A program made the translations under genes and the position numbers. Below, one piece after another: positions 15,956 to 25,088 of a stretch of 64,000 bases of DNA. The DNA is taken from positions 2,024,001 through 2,088,000 of the forward strand of contig NZ_CP015612.1 in NCBI RefSeq assembly GCF_002138415.1. The letters run 5' to 3'. Under the pieces are notes generated by a model. That model worked only from the letters and a program-made list of their open reading frames with translations, had not been told where the DNA came from and did not search any database. Position 1 is the first letter of the stretch. The number at the start of each line of letters is the position of its first letter. The stretch comes from Stenotrophomonas maltophilia. GTDB taxonomy: Bacteria > Pseudomonadota > Gammaproteobacteria > Xanthomonadales > Xanthomonadaceae.

Positions 15956-18574
15956 GTGCATCGCATTTCCCTCGTTGTCCGTCTGCTCCTGCTGCTGATT
16001 GCAGCCATCTCCTTCCCGTTGGCTGCAGCCCCGCTGCAGGCGCAGTGGGAATTCCGCATGCTGCCCGGCGACGCCGAAGGCGCAGCCCATCCGGGCCTGC
16101 AGCAATGGCGTGCGGCGAAGGTGCCGGGCAGCGTGCACACCGACCTGCTGGCCCATGCGCTGATCCGCGATCCGTACGTCGGTGCGCCTGAGGCAGAGCT
16201 GCAATGGATCGGGCTGGCTGCCTGGGAGTACCGCGCCCGCTTCGACGTGGATGCGGCGACACTGGCCAAGCCCAATGCCGAGCTGCGTTTCGACGGGCTG
16301 GATACCTACGCCGAGGTCAGCCTCAACGGCAAGCCGCTGCTGCGCGCGGACAACGCGCACCGCACGTGGCATGCACGTGTGGACGGGCGCCTACGGGCGA
16401 ACGGCAACGAATTGCAGATCGTGTTCCGCTCACCGATCCGCACGCTGCTGCCGGGCGTACAGGCGATGCCGCACAAGATTGCCGGCAACTATCCTTCACC
16501 CTATGGGGATGAGCCCAAAGACGCGATGGTCGGCAACTTCGCGCGCAAACCGGCCTATCACTTCGGTTGGGATTGGGGCCCGCGCTATGTCACCGCCGGC
16601 GTGTGGCGCGGGGTCGACCTGCAGGCCTGGGATACGCGCCGACTGACCGATCTTGCCGTGCGCACCGATGCATTGAGTGCAGAGCAGGCGAGGCTGGCGG
16701 TGCTGCTGCAGGTGGAGCAGGGTGCTGCTGCGGGTTCGGCCTTGGTGAATGTGGATGTGCGTGATCCGGAAGGCCGCATCGTGGCCCAGGTGCAACGCAC
16801 GGTGCTGCTGAAGCCCGGCCAGAACACGGTTGAGCTGCCGGTTGAGCTGGCCACGCCGCGGCGCTGGTGGCCGGTGGGCCATGGTGCGCAGGATCGCTAT
16901 ACCGTGCAGGCTCGCCTGGATGATGGCGCTGATGCAGCACTGGCGCGCGAGCAGCGCATTGGCCTGCGCACGGTCGAACTGCGCCGCGAGGAAGACCGCA
17001 AGGGCGGGCAGGGCTTCGCCTTCGTCATCAACGGCGTGGAGATCTTCGCCAAGGGCGCCAACGTCATTCCGTTCGATGCCTTCCCCGCACGTGTCGATGC
17101 CGCACGCCTGCGCCAGGTGCTGACCGCCGCGCGCGACGCCAACATGAACATGCTGCGCAACTGGGGCGGCGGCTACTACGAGGACGATGCGTTCTTCGAC
17201 ATCGCCGATGAGCTGGGCCTGCTGGTCTGGCAGGATTTCATGTTCGGCGGCGGCATGCAGCCGGGCTACGATCCGGCCTTCCGTGCCAGCGTGGTGGCCG
17301 AGGCGCGCGACAACGTGCGCCGGCTGCGCCATCACCCCAGCATCGTGCTGTGGTGTGGCAACAACGAGGAAGAAACCGCCTGGAAGGACTGGGGGCACGG
17401 CCGCGACCTGAAGGCGGCCGACCCGGCATTTGCGGCGAAGGTCTGGCAGGGCTACGTCGACCTGTTCGGCAACGACCTGCGCCAGGTGGTGGGCGAGGAA
17501 GGGCTGGGTGTGCCGTACTGGTCCAGCTCGCCCAGCAACGACCTTGACGAGAAGGCCAACGATTCAACGCGTGGCGACAAGCACTACTGGCAGGTCTGGG
17601 GCAATCCGGCGCTGCCGGTGCAGGCCTACCTGCGCGAGACCCCGCGCTTCATGTCCGAGTACGGGCTGCAGGCGTGGCCGTCGGTGGCGACGGTGGACCA
17701 GATCGCCACCCGCGCCGAGCAGCGCATCGACAGCCCGGTGATCCGCGCGCACCAGAAATTCATGGCCGGCGAGGGCAACAGCCGCCTGCTGCACTACATC
17801 GAACTGGGCTACGGCACGCCGAAGGACTTCGAGGACTTCGTCTACCTCAGCCAGGTGATGCAGGCCGATGGCATCGCGCTGGCCGCGCTGCACCATCGCG
17901 CCTCGCGGCCGTACACGATGGGCTCGCTGTACTGGCAGCTCAACGACGTCTGGCCGGGTGCTTCATGGTCCAGCGTGGACTACTTCGGTCGCTGGAAGGC
18001 GCTGCACTACGCCGCGCGGCGCTTCTTCGCGCCGGTCACGCTGGCGGCATTGCGTGATGAGGGCAGTACGCGGGTGCGCCTGATCAATGATGGCGCTGCC
18101 GCAGATGCACGTTGGCGGCTGCGGGTGATGGATGTGGATGGCAAGGTGCTGCGTCGTCGCGAGGACGCGGTGGCGTTGACGGCGGCGGGCGTCACCTCGA
18201 TCGGTGATTTCCGCGATGCCGAGCTGCTGGCCGGTGCCGATCCGAAGCGCACGGTGGCCGTGTTCGAGCTGCTGCAGAACGGGGCGGTCAGTGCCCGCCA
18301 GATCGTCGGATTCGTCGAAGCAAAAGACCAAGTGTTGCCGCGGCAGAAGCTGAAGGCCACCCTGTCCATCGGAGGCGACCACTATCGACTGCGGCTGGAC
18401 AGCGCAGCTTACGTGCGCGCGACGTGGATCGATTTCGGTGCGCTGGATGTGCAGGTCGAAGACAACCTGCTGGATCTGCTGCCGGGCGAGACCCGGGACA
18501 TTGCGGTGCGCGGCCCGGTGGACCTGACGACCCTGCGCGAAGCAATGAAGCTGAAGACCCTCAACGATCGTTGA
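15956..18574 (+). CDS. Secreted GH2 beta-mannosidase
   Basis: 872 residues with a signal peptide (about 1-29, LVVRLLLLLIAAISFPLAAAP). The GH2 domain order is a sugar-binding jelly roll, an Ig-like domain and a TIM barrel. The start is GTG at 15956, six bases after AGGAG (15945-15949). WCGNNEEETAW places the acid/base at Glu471 and FMSEYGLQAWPS places the nucleophile at Glu568, the spacing usual for GH2 beta-mannosidases. It would remove the beta-linked core mannose after GH92 has trimmed the alpha-mannoses. It is last in the operon; an inverted repeat CCCTCAACGATCGTTGAGGG overlaps the stop codon. Confidence 0.92.
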   Translation: MHRISLVVRLLLLLIAAISFPLAAAPLQAQWEFRMLPGDAEGAAHPGLQQWRAAKVPGSVHTDLLAHALIRDPYVGAPEAELQWIGLAAWEYRARFDVDAATLAKPNAELRFDGLDTYAEVSLNGKPLLRADNAHRTWHARVDGRLRANGNELQIVFRSPIRTLLPGVQAMPHKIAGNYPSPYGDEPKDAMVGNFARKPAYHFGWDWGPRYVTAGVWRGVDLQAWDTRRLTDLAVRTDALSAEQARLAVLLQVEQGAAAGSALVNVDVRDPEGRIVAQVQRTVLLKPGQNTVELPVELATPRRWWPVGHGAQDRYTVQARLDDGADAALAREQRIGLRTVELRREEDRKGGQGFAFVINGVEIFAKGANVIPFDAFPARVDAARLRQVLTAARDANMNMLRNWGGGYYEDDAFFDIADELGLLVWQDFMFGGGMQPGYDPAFRASVVAEARDNVRRLRHHPSIVLWCGNNEEETAWKDWGHGRDLKAADPAFAAKVWQGYVDLFGNDLRQVVGEEGLGVPYWSSSPSNDLDEKANDSTRGDKHYWQVWGNPALPVQAYLRETPRFMSEYGLQAWPSVATVDQIATRAEQRIDSPVIRAHQKFMAGEGNSRLLHYIELGYGTPKDFEDFVYLSQVMQADGIALAALHHRASRPYTMGSLYWQLNDVWPGASWSSVDYFGRWKALHYAARRFFAPVTLAALRDEGSTRVRLINDGAAADARWRLRVMDVDGKVLRRREDAVALTAAGVTSIGDFRDAELLAGADPKRTVAVFELLQNGAVSARQIVGFVEAKDQVLPRQKLKATLSIGGDHYRLRLDSAAYVRATWIDFGALDVQVEDNLLDLLPGETRDIAVRGPVDLTTLREAMKLKTLNDR

Positions 18575-18594
18575 GGGCGGCACATCCTGCTCTG

Positions 18595-18651
18595 GTAGGT
18601 GCCAACCTTGGTTGGCACACCCGGAACATGCCAACCAAGGTTGGCATCTAC
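18595..18651. repeat. SMAG/REP inverted pair between GH2 and mtnC
   Basis: Two facing GTAG hairpins (GTAGGTGCCAACCTTGGTTGGCA and its inverse) separated by a few bases. It separates the convergent GH2 and mtn transcripts and may act as a bidirectional 3'-end element. Confidence 0.75.
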
Positions 18652-18705
18652 CAGAAGCGTGGCCCGGCCGCCCGGTGGGTGCGGACCGTTGGTCCGCGCA
18701 CCTGT

Positions 18706-19401
18706 TTACAGCTGGATCTGCTGGAAATTCTCGACCCGCTCGTGGCCGTTGGCGGCCTGGCCGGTGCGAGGCAGCGGGTAGTCGTCAAGGCGGTCGATCA
18801 GACGGGTCTGCAGGCCGGCTTCGCGGGCTGCGTCGAGTTCTTCGACCACGTCAGACAGGAACAGGATCTCACCCGCCGGCAGGCCGATGGCCTGCACGAT
18901 GCGGCGGTAGCTGTCGGCCTCACGCTTGCCACCGATCTCGGTATCGAACCAGCCCGACACCAGCGGGCTGAGGTCACCGGCATCGCTGAAGCCGAAGAAC
19001 AGCTTCTGCGCCGGCACCGAGCCGGAGGAATACACGTACAGCGGCAGGCCGGAGGCGTGCCAGCCCTTCAGCACCGGCGCCACTTCCGGGTAGAAGTGCG
19101 CGGTGTAGTCGCCGCGGCGGTAGCCTTCGTCCCAGATCAGGCCCTGCAGCGCCTTCAGTGCGGTGTGTTTGCGGTCCTGGTCGATCCAGCCCTGCAGCGT
19201 CTCGGCCACCAGGCTGTCCTGGCAGGCGCCACCGATCTCGGTAGCCACGGCATCCAGCCAGCGGCGGACTTCCGGCTGCTGGCCGTGCTCGGCGACGAAC
19301 GCGGGCAGCGCCTTGCGGGCATAGGGGAACAGCACGTTCTTGACGAACGAGATGCTGCTGGTGGTGCCTTCGATATCGGTCAGGATGACGCGGGGCTGCA
19401 T
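18706..19401 (-). CDS. mtnC: Enolase-phosphatase E1 (methionine salvage)
   Basis: A 231-residue HAD-superfamily enzyme that enolises and then dephosphorylates 2,3-diketo-5-methylthiopentyl-1-phosphate to the acireductone. Motif I is [15 protein letters not shown] (nucleophile Asp9, with Glu11 in the DxE form specific to E1). [15 protein letters not shown] is motif II and [13 protein letters not shown] is motif IV. Only 3 bp separate it from mtnD upstream, so the two are in one operon. Length and motifs are normal. Confidence 0.95.
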   Translation of the reverse strand: MQPRVILTDIEGTTSSISFVKNVLFPYARKALPAFVAEHGQQPEVRRWLDAVATEIGGACQDSLVAETLQGWIDQDRKHTALKALQGLIWDEGYRRGDYTAHFYPEVAPVLKGWHASGLPLYVYSSGSVPAQKLFFGFSDAGDLSPLVSGWFDTEIGGKREADSYRRIVQAIGLPAGEILFLSDVVEELDAAREAGLQTRLIDRLDDYPLPRTGQAANGHERVENFQQIQL

Positions 19402-19404
19402 GGA

Positions 19405-19962
19405 TCAGGACGCCTGGGTAGGTACGTAACGGGGGAATTTCTGCGCGATGTCGGTGCCGGTGAAGTGACCGACCCAGCCGTCCGGCTCGGTGAAGAAGCG
19501 GATCGCCACGAAGCTGGGCTCATCGCCCATGTCGAACCAGTGGGTGGTGCCGTCGGGCACGGCGATCAGGTCGTCCTTCACGCACTCGATCTCATAGACC
19601 TTGTCACCCACGTGCAGGGTGAACAGGCCGGAGCCTGCGACGAAGAAGCGCACCTCGTCTTCCTTGTGGAAGTGTTCGTCGAGGAACTTCTTGCGCAGCT
19701 CGGCGCGGTTGGGGTTGTCCGGGGCGATCGAGGCCACGTCCACGCTCTTGAAGCCGCGTTCGGCCACCAGGCGATCGATGTCGGCGCGGTAGGCCGCGAA
19801 CACCTCATCCTGGCTGGCGCCCGGCGCGACCGGCGCAGCAGCCTGCCAGCGTTCGAAGGTGACGCCGATCTTCTGCAGCTCGGCAGCGATGACCACGCCG
19901 TCCTGGGTGTCCAGCAGCGGCGATTCGGGGCGGGTGTCGTCGTAGATGCGCAGTCGGCTCAT
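19405..19962 (-). CDS. mtnD: Acireductone dioxygenase (methionine salvage)
   Basis: A 185-residue cupin metalloenzyme that cleaves the acireductone with O2. With Fe2+ it gives the methionine precursor; with Ni2+ it gives an off-pathway product. The metal ligands are in [11 protein letters not shown] (two His and Glu) and in GTTHWFDMG (third His). The start MSRLRIYDD at 19962 is chosen over a much longer open frame whose extra residues are non-homologous-looking. It lies between mtnB (92 bp upstream) and mtnC. Confidence 0.95.
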   Translation of the reverse strand: MSRLRIYDDTRPESPLLDTQDGVVIAAELQKIGVTFERWQAAAPVAPGASQDEVFAAYRADIDRLVAERGFKSVDVASIAPDNPNRAELRKKFLDEHFHKEDEVRFFVAGSGLFTLHVGDKVYEIECVKDDLIAVPDGTTHWFDMGDEPSFVAIRFFTEPDGWVGHFTGTDIAQKFPRYVPTQAS

Positions 19963-20054
19963 GGCGGCAGCTTGAACGTCTCGGGGGGAAGACAGGGTAG
20001 CAGGGTGGGAACGAGGTGCAGATTCCGGATCGGCATCTGCACCTGCGTGCGGGT

Positions 20055-20696
20055 TCAGCCGCGCAGCTTGCGCAGTTCCAGCTCGCAGTGGAACAGGAAC
20101 TCGAAGGCTTCCAGGTGGCGGCGTGCCTCGGCCATGTCGCGGCCCCAGGCATACAGGCCGTGGCCGTCGATCAGGTAGCCCCACAGGTTCTGCCGGTCGA
20201 GCAGGTCATCGACCTGCTTCGAAAGCACGTTCATGTCCTGGGTGTTGGCGAACACCGGCACGTCGATGGCCATCTCGTGGGTGCTGTTGCCGGCGAAGGC
20301 CTTCAGCAGCTCGTAGCCTTCCAGGTGCACATGACCCTGCGGCGCGTACAGGCGCGAGGCAATGGTCTGCACCGGCGAATGGGTGTGCAGTACGCAGCCG
20401 ATTTCCGGGAAGCGGCGGTACAGCTGGGTATGCAGCAGGGTTTCGGCGGAGGGGCGCAGCGGGCGGCCGACGGCCTTGCCATCGAAGTCCACCACCATGA
20501 TGTCGTCCTCGATCAGGCGGCCCTTGTCCTTGCCGGAGACGGTGATTGCGGCGTGGCGGTCGTCCAGGCGGTGGGAGAAGTTGCTGCTGGTGGCCGGGGT
20601 CCAGCCGGCGTGGGCCAGTTCGCGGACGTTGTCGATCAGCAGCTGGGCCAGTTCGCTCAGGCGCGCGGTGTCGTAGGGGAAGGTGGGGGCGTTCAT
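20055..20696 (-). CDS. mtnB: Methylthioribulose-1-phosphate dehydratase
   Basis: A 213-residue class II aldolase-fold zinc enzyme that dehydrates 5-methylthioribulose 1-phosphate. Zinc-site blocks are [12 protein letters not shown] and a downstream His in [26 protein letters not shown] is also conserved. The start at 20696 (MNAPTFPYD) is the first ATG. A TTG nine codons upstream is open but has no better ribosome site. It is first gene of mtnB-mtnD-mtnC; mtnA and the kinase or phosphorylase step are not in the window. Confidence 0.94.
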   Translation of the reverse strand: MNAPTFPYDTARLSELAQLLIDNVRELAHAGWTPATSSNFSHRLDDRHAAITVSGKDKGRLIEDDIMVVDFDGKAVGRPLRPSAETLLHTQLYRRFPEIGCVLHTHSPVQTIASRLYAPQGHVHLEGYELLKAFAGNSTHEMAIDVPVFANTQDMNVLSKQVDDLLDRQNLWGYLIDGHGLYAWGRDMAEARRHLEAFEFLFHCELELRKLRG

Positions 20697-20769
20697 GCGG
20701 CCGATTTTACTGGATTCGGCCAACGGCTGAGCCCCTCGTGGCGGGTCGTGTAGAGCGGTTCATGGGCGG

Positions 20770-20873
20770 GGCGTGGCGGGTGGGCCGTGCAGGGGACGCT
20801 GCAACCACGTCCATGTAAGCTCGATGGCGCCATCCATGGCGCCAACGCCCCTGCACGGCCCACCCGCCCCGCC
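20770..20873 (-). repeat. Composite palindromic repeat C (core stem only, reverse orientation)
   Basis: 26-bp arms with one mismatch (20770-20795 and 20848-20873) enclose 52 nt. On the minus strand the interior reads GGCGCCATGGATGGCGCC then CGAGCTTACATGGACGT then TTGCAGCG, which matches the interior of repeat B although the stem arms differ. The tract and GCAGGGC hairpin modules are absent. The rest of this 565-bp gene-free region holds SMAG hairpins, an AAAAGCG short tandem run near 20917-20939 and repeat D. Confidence 0.7.
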
Positions 20874-20960
20874 TCTGACAGGTGCCGGCGTGCGGCCGGC
20901 CACGGAGTGAAGAAGGAAAAGCGAAAAGCGAAAAGCGGGTCGCGTCGCTGCGCTTGCTCG

Positions 20961-20984
20961 GAGCGGAGCATGGCTCCGCTCTAC
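20961..20984. repeat. SMAG/REP hairpin
   Basis: GAGCGGAGCATGGCTCCGCTCTAC is a hairpin with a CTAC (minus-strand GTAG) end. It is the SMAG module associated with repeat C. Confidence 0.7.
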
Positions 20985-21025
20985 AGAAACATTCATTCCG
21001 GAACATTCGTTCATGAGAACGTTTC

Positions 21026-21048
21026 ATCCACGCATGGCGTGGATCTAC
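21026..21048. repeat. SMAG/REP hairpin
   Basis: ATCCACGCATGGCGTGGATCTAC, identical to the element at 8244-8266. It precedes repeat D by 29 bp, much as the 8244 element precedes repeat B by 21 bp. Confidence 0.75.
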
Positions 21049-21077
21049 TGGACGTGCCAGGAGACTGCCGGAGGTGG

Positions 21078-21248
21078 GGCGGGTTGGGTTCGCGGGGGTG
21101 TCCGCGGCATGGATGCCGCGGCCAAGCCCCCAGGGACGGGTTAACGGCGTCCCCCGCGAACCCAACCCGCCGCGCCAAACCGTCAACCCAGCTGTTGCCG
21201 TTGCCGTTGCTCCGGCTTCAAAGGCGGGTGCAGGGCCGCAGGCCCTGC
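21078..21248 (+). repeat. Composite palindromic repeat D
   Basis: Perfect 21-bp arms (21078-21098 and 21151-21171) enclose 52 nt with the hairpin CCGCGGCATGGATGCCGCGG and the core GCCAAGCCCCCAGGGACGGG. A GCTGTTGCCGTTGCCGTTGC tract (about 21191-21210) and the hairpin GCAGGGCCGCAGGCCCTGC (21230-21248) follow. Module order is the same as in repeat B. It ends 13 bp before the stop of the convergent permease gene. Confidence 0.7.
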
Positions 21249-21261
21249 AATGCAAAAAACC

Positions 21262-22689
21262 TCACTTACCCCGCAGCCGGCTGTGCCTGAACCCGTAGCA
21301 GAAATAGATCACGAAACCGACGAACGTCCACACGCCCATCAGCATCCAGTTGTGCATCGTCATCGCCGACAGCAGCGCCAGGCAGCTCAGCACGCCCAGG
21401 CTGCAGATCAGCCACGCCATCGGCATGCGGAACGGACGCGGCAGGTCCGGCTGGGTACGGCGCAGGATCAGCACGCCGGCGCAGACTGCGGCGAACGCGA
21501 TCAGCGTGCCCATCGAGGTCAGCTCGCCCAGGATGTCCAGCGGGAACAGCGCCGCCAGCAGCGCGATGCCGATGCCGGTGATCACGGTGTTGATGTGCGG
21601 AGTGCGGTACTTCGGGTGGATCCTGGTGAACACCGGCGGCAGCAGGCCGTCGCGGCCCATGATCATGAAGATGCGCGGCTGGCCGATGATCATCACCAGC
21701 ACCACCGAGGACAGGCCGACCAGTGCGCCGATCTCGACCACCCAGCGCAGCCAGCCCAGCTGTGGGTGGGCCGCCACGGCAGTCACCACCGGCTCGTCGG
21801 TGCCCAGCAGCTGGAACGGCACCAGGCCGGTCATCACTGCGGCCATCGCGATGTACAGCACGGTGCAGATCACCAGCGACAGCATCATGCCGAACGGCAT
21901 GTCGCGCTGCGGGTTCTTCGATTCCTGCGCCGCCACCGATACCGCCTCGAAGCCGATGTAGGCGAAGAACACCATCGCCGCGCCACGCAGCACGCCTTCC
22001 ATACCGTACTTGCCGGGGCCTTCGTTGGCGGGGATGAACGGCGTCCAGTTGCTGGTGTCCACGTACTTCCAGCCGACCACGATGACCAGCAGGATGAGGC
22101 CGGTCTTGAGCACGACCATCGCCATGTTCATTGCCGATGACTTGCTGATGCCGACGTAGCACAGCCAGGTCAGCAGCAGTACCAGCGCAGCGGCCGGCAG
22201 GTTGGCGATAGCACCGGTGGGGCGCAGCTGTGCGTCCAGTGGCGCACTGACCAGCGCCGCTGGCAGATGGATGTCGAACTGGCTGAGCAGGCTGAGGAAA
22301 TAGCCGGTCCAGCTGACCGCCACCGCCGACGCAGAGACGCCGTATTCGAGCACCAGCATCCAGCCGATGAACCAGGCCGACAGTTCGCCGAAGGTGGCGT
22401 AGGTATAGGTATAGGCGCTGCCGGAAACCGGCACCATCGAGGCGAACTCGGCGTAGGCCAGCGCGCAGAAGGCGCAGCAGATGGCGGCCAGCACGAACGA
22501 CAGCATGATCGCGGGGCCGGCGTGATTGGCGGCGGCCTGGCCGGTGATGACGAAGATGCCGCCGCCGATCACGGCACCGATGCCGAGGGCGGTCAGGCCC
22601 CAAGGGCCGAGGTGGCGGCGCAGGCTCAGGCCGTTGGCGTCTTCATGGGCGGCATGCGGGTGCTTGGTGGCCCACAGTTGCTTGAACAT
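21262..22689 (-). CDS. APC-family amino acid permease (cationic amino acid transporter type)
   Basis: A 475-residue inner-membrane protein with about 12 helices. The TM1 substrate motif GAVIGGGIFVITGQAAANHAG is that of the CAT branch of the amino acid-polyamine-organocation superfamily (YfnA-like). Other family blocks are FFAYIGFEAVSVAAQESKNP and GLSSVVLVMIIGQPRIF. The start at 22689 (MFKQLWATK) lacks a strong ribosome site. It is the downstream member of a tandem pair; the paralogue ends 83 bp upstream after a GC hairpin. The substrate is not determinable from sequence reading. Confidence 0.9.
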   Translation of the reverse strand: MFKQLWATKHPHAAHEDANGLSLRRHLGPWGLTALGIGAVIGGGIFVITGQAAANHAGPAIMLSFVLAAICCAFCALAYAEFASMVPVSGSAYTYTYATFGELSAWFIGWMLVLEYGVSASAVAVSWTGYFLSLLSQFDIHLPAALVSAPLDAQLRPTGAIANLPAAALVLLLTWLCYVGISKSSAMNMAMVVLKTGLILLVIVVGWKYVDTSNWTPFIPANEGPGKYGMEGVLRGAAMVFFAYIGFEAVSVAAQESKNPQRDMPFGMMLSLVICTVLYIAMAAVMTGLVPFQLLGTDEPVVTAVAAHPQLGWLRWVVEIGALVGLSSVVLVMIIGQPRIFMIMGRDGLLPPVFTRIHPKYRTPHINTVITGIGIALLAALFPLDILGELTSMGTLIAFAAVCAGVLILRRTQPDLPRPFRMPMAWLICSLGVLSCLALLSAMTMHNWMLMGVWTFVGFVIYFCYGFRHSRLRGK

Positions 22690-22739
22690 GTCTGGTGGTC
22701 TTGTCGAAGCGCGCCGCAATGGGCGCGCGGGGAAAACGG

Positions 22740-22764
22740 ACGGGCCGGCGCAAGGCCGGCCCGT
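22740..22764 (-). terminator. Hairpin between the two permease genes
   Basis: Perfect arms ACGGGCCGGC / GCCGGCCCGT, followed on the minus strand by TCCGTTTTCC. It is a plausible partial terminator that sets different levels for the two paralogues. Confidence 0.55.
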
Positions 22765-22771
22765 AGGCGGA

Positions 22772-24247
22772 TCAGGAGGACTTGGCCAGCTTGCTGTTGC
22801 GGATGCCGTAGCCCAGGTAGATCAGCAGGCCGAGCAGCGTCCAGCCAACGAACAGGTGCCAGTGCACCACGAACGCCTGCCAGAACAGGAACAGGCAGGT
22901 GGCTGCGCCGAGCGGGCAGATGATCCACACCGCCGGCACGCGGAACGGGCGGTGGATGTCCGGCTTGGTATAGCGCAGAACCAGCACGCCGATGCAGACC
23001 GTGGCGAAGGCCAGCAGGGTGCCCATCGAGACCAGTTCACCCAGCACGTTCAGCGGTACCAGGCCGGCCAGTGCGGCGGCGATCACGCCGACCACGATGG
23101 TGGCGACGTACGGGGTGCGGAAGCGGGCGTGGACCTTGCCGAAGAACTTCGGCAGCAGGCCGTCGCGGGAGATGGTGTAGGCGATGCGGGTCTGGCCCAT
23201 CATCATCACCAGCACCACCGAGGACAGACCGGCGATGGCGCCGATCTCGACCAGGGTCTTCAGCCACGACAGGGTCGGGTAGGGCTCCAGCGCGGTGGCC
23301 ACCGGCTTGTCGGTGCCCAGCAGGTGATACGGCATCATGCCGGTCAGCACCGCACAGACGATGATGTAGACAATGGTGCACACGGCCAGCGAGCCGAGCA
23401 GGCCGATCGGCATGTTGCGCTGCGGGTCCTTGGTTTCGCCGGCGGCGGTGGAGACCGCATCGAAACCGATATAGGCGAAGAACACGATGGTGGCCGCACG
23501 GAACACGCCGCTCCAGCCGAACTCACCCGGCACGCCGGTATTTTCCGGGATGAACGGTTGCCAGTTGGCCGGATCGATGTGGGCCGCGCCGATGCCGATG
23601 AACAAGCAGATGACGGTGACCTTGATCGCCACGATGATCGCGTTGACGAAGGCCGACTGGGTCACGCCCACGTACAGCAGGCCGGACACCGCCGCCACGA
23701 TCAGCACCGCCGGCAGGTTGAACAGCTTGCCGGAGGCGATGAACTCGCTGCCGGTCCAGGCAATGGGAGCTGCGCTGAGTGCATCCGGGAACGGCATGTG
23801 CAGCGTGGTGGTGATGAAGCTGATCAGGTAGGCCGACCAGCCCACCGCGACCGACGCCGAGGCGAACAGGTACTCCAGCACCAGGCACCAGCCGATGAAC
23901 CAGGCCATGCCTTCGCCGAGGGTGGCATAGGAATAGGAGTAGGCACTGCCGGAGACCGGCATCATCGCCGCGAACTCGGCATAGCACAGGCCTGCCAGCG
24001 CACAGGCGAAACCGGCCAGCACGAACGACAGCATCACCGCCGGGCCCGCGTGGTTGGCTGCGGCCTGGCCGGTCAGCACGAAGATGCCTGCGCCGATCAC
24101 CGCACCCACGCCCAGCAGGATGAGGTGTTTAGCCGTGAGGGTCCGTTTCAACGTGGCTTCGCCGTCCAGGCTGCCTTCGATGGGTTCGCCGGCATCGACG
24201 TGCCCGGCCGGCTCGACCGGCTTGACCCTCAACAGAGCTTTCAGCAT
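22772..24247 (-). CDS. APC-family amino acid permease (paralogue of the neighbouring gene)
   Basis: A 491-residue inner-membrane permease closely related to its neighbour. The TM1 motif is GAVIGAGIFVLTGQAAANHAG, followed by VFFAYIGFDAVSTAAGETK and IGLLGSLAVCTIVYI. It has about 12 helices after a ~45-residue hydrophilic N-terminus. The start at 24247 has AGGAAG (24254-24259) six bases upstream, which rules out the long upstream extension of the open frame. The tandem arrangement suggests a local duplication followed by divergence. The gene is divergent from the Nudix hydrolase. Confidence 0.9.
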   Translation of the reverse strand: MLKALLRVKPVEPAGHVDAGEPIEGSLDGEATLKRTLTAKHLILLGVGAVIGAGIFVLTGQAAANHAGPAVMLSFVLAGFACALAGLCYAEFAAMMPVSGSAYSYSYATLGEGMAWFIGWCLVLEYLFASASVAVGWSAYLISFITTTLHMPFPDALSAAPIAWTGSEFIASGKLFNLPAVLIVAAVSGLLYVGVTQSAFVNAIIVAIKVTVICLFIGIGAAHIDPANWQPFIPENTGVPGEFGWSGVFRAATIVFFAYIGFDAVSTAAGETKDPQRNMPIGLLGSLAVCTIVYIIVCAVLTGMMPYHLLGTDKPVATALEPYPTLSWLKTLVEIGAIAGLSSVVLVMMMGQTRIAYTISRDGLLPKFFGKVHARFRTPYVATIVVGVIAAALAGLVPLNVLGELVSMGTLLAFATVCIGVLVLRYTKPDIHRPFRVPAVWIICPLGAATCLFLFWQAFVVHWHLFVGWTLLGLLIYLGYGIRNSKLAKSS

Positions 24248-24424
24248 GCAGTACTTCCTAGTGATCGGATGGGGTGGGCGGCCGATACGTTGCCGGCTGC
24301 CTTGAATGGTGAAGGCCGTGCGAACGGCCCGCTGTACCTTAGCCAAAGCTGAAGCCAACGCACAAGCGCAATCGCAACAATGAACGGCGATAATGAGCAG
24401 TATTTTTCCGAACCGCCCCCATTC

Positions 24425-24994
24425 ATGAGCCAGACTGCCGAAACCCTTGCCGCGCTTGACGATCGCCTGCGCGGCCTGCTCCGGGACTACGCGCGCCGCG
24501 AACCCGCCCACGACGCCCTGGCTGCCGAATTCGGCACATTGCTGGATGATCCGCAGGATCCGTTCCGGCGTGAGCGACTGGCCGGCCACTTCACCGCCAG
24601 TTGCTGGCTGGTCAGCGCCGACGGCCAGCGCCTGCTGCTGACCCACCATCGCAAGCTGCAGCGCTGGCTGCAGCTGGGCGGCCACGCCGACGGTGACCGC
24701 GACCTGGCCCGGGTGGCGCTGAAGGAAGCCGAGGAGGAGTCCGGTCTGAGAGGCCTGGTACTGGAAGACCCCACCATCTTCGATCTGGACAAGCACTGGA
24801 TTCCCGAGCGCAAGGATGTGCCGGGGCACTGGCACTACGACGTGCGTTTCGTGATCCGGGCGCTCGGTGGCGAGGCATTCGTGCTCAGCGAGGAATCGCT
24901 GGACCTGGCCTGGCGGCCGGTAACCGAGGTCGCGACCGACCCGGAATCTGACGAATCCATGCAGCGCATGGCCCGCCGGTGGCTGGCGCGCTAG
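24425..24994 (+). CDS. Nudix hydrolase
   Basis: About 189 residues. The Nudix box lies in GGHADGDRDLARVALKEAEE followed by ESGL, with Asp in place of the first Glu of GX5E and Lys where Arg is usual before the EEXGU-like block. This form is common in the COG1051-like branch. ILLTHHRKLQRWLQLGG-type surroundings are conserved. The substrate (a nucleoside diphosphate derivative) is unknown. The start is uncertain: 24425 (MSQTAET) is preferred because a GATAAT -10-like element at 24393-24398 would fall inside a gene starting at 24380. Divergent from the permease; convergent with serA across a SMAG pair. Confidence 0.85.
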   Translation: MSQTAETLAALDDRLRGLLRDYARREPAHDALAAEFGTLLDDPQDPFRRERLAGHFTASCWLVSADGQRLLLTHHRKLQRWLQLGGHADGDRDLARVALKEAEEESGLRGLVLEDPTIFDLDKHWIPERKDVPGHWHYDVRFVIRALGGEAFVLSEESLDLAWRPVTEVATDPESDESMQRMARRWLAR

Positions 24995-25000
24995 CCACCT

Positions 25001-25067
25001 GTAGAGCCGAGCCCATGCTCGGCTGCGGTTCCGGCCCGCATTGAGCCGAGCATGGGCTCGGCTCTAC
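25001..25067. repeat. SMAG/REP inverted pair between the Nudix gene and serA
   Basis: GTAGAGCCGAGCCCATGCTCGGC faces an inverse copy ending CGGCTCTAC. It fills the gap between two convergent genes and is likely to form the 3' end of both transcripts. Confidence 0.8.
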
Positions 25068-25088
25068 AAGTGCATGGCGGGATCCGCG

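Noticed and set aside
18424..20178. 584-codon plus-strand frame opposite the mtn genes
   Set aside because: Antisense to mtnC and mtnD, which have clear motifs; the frame itself has none.
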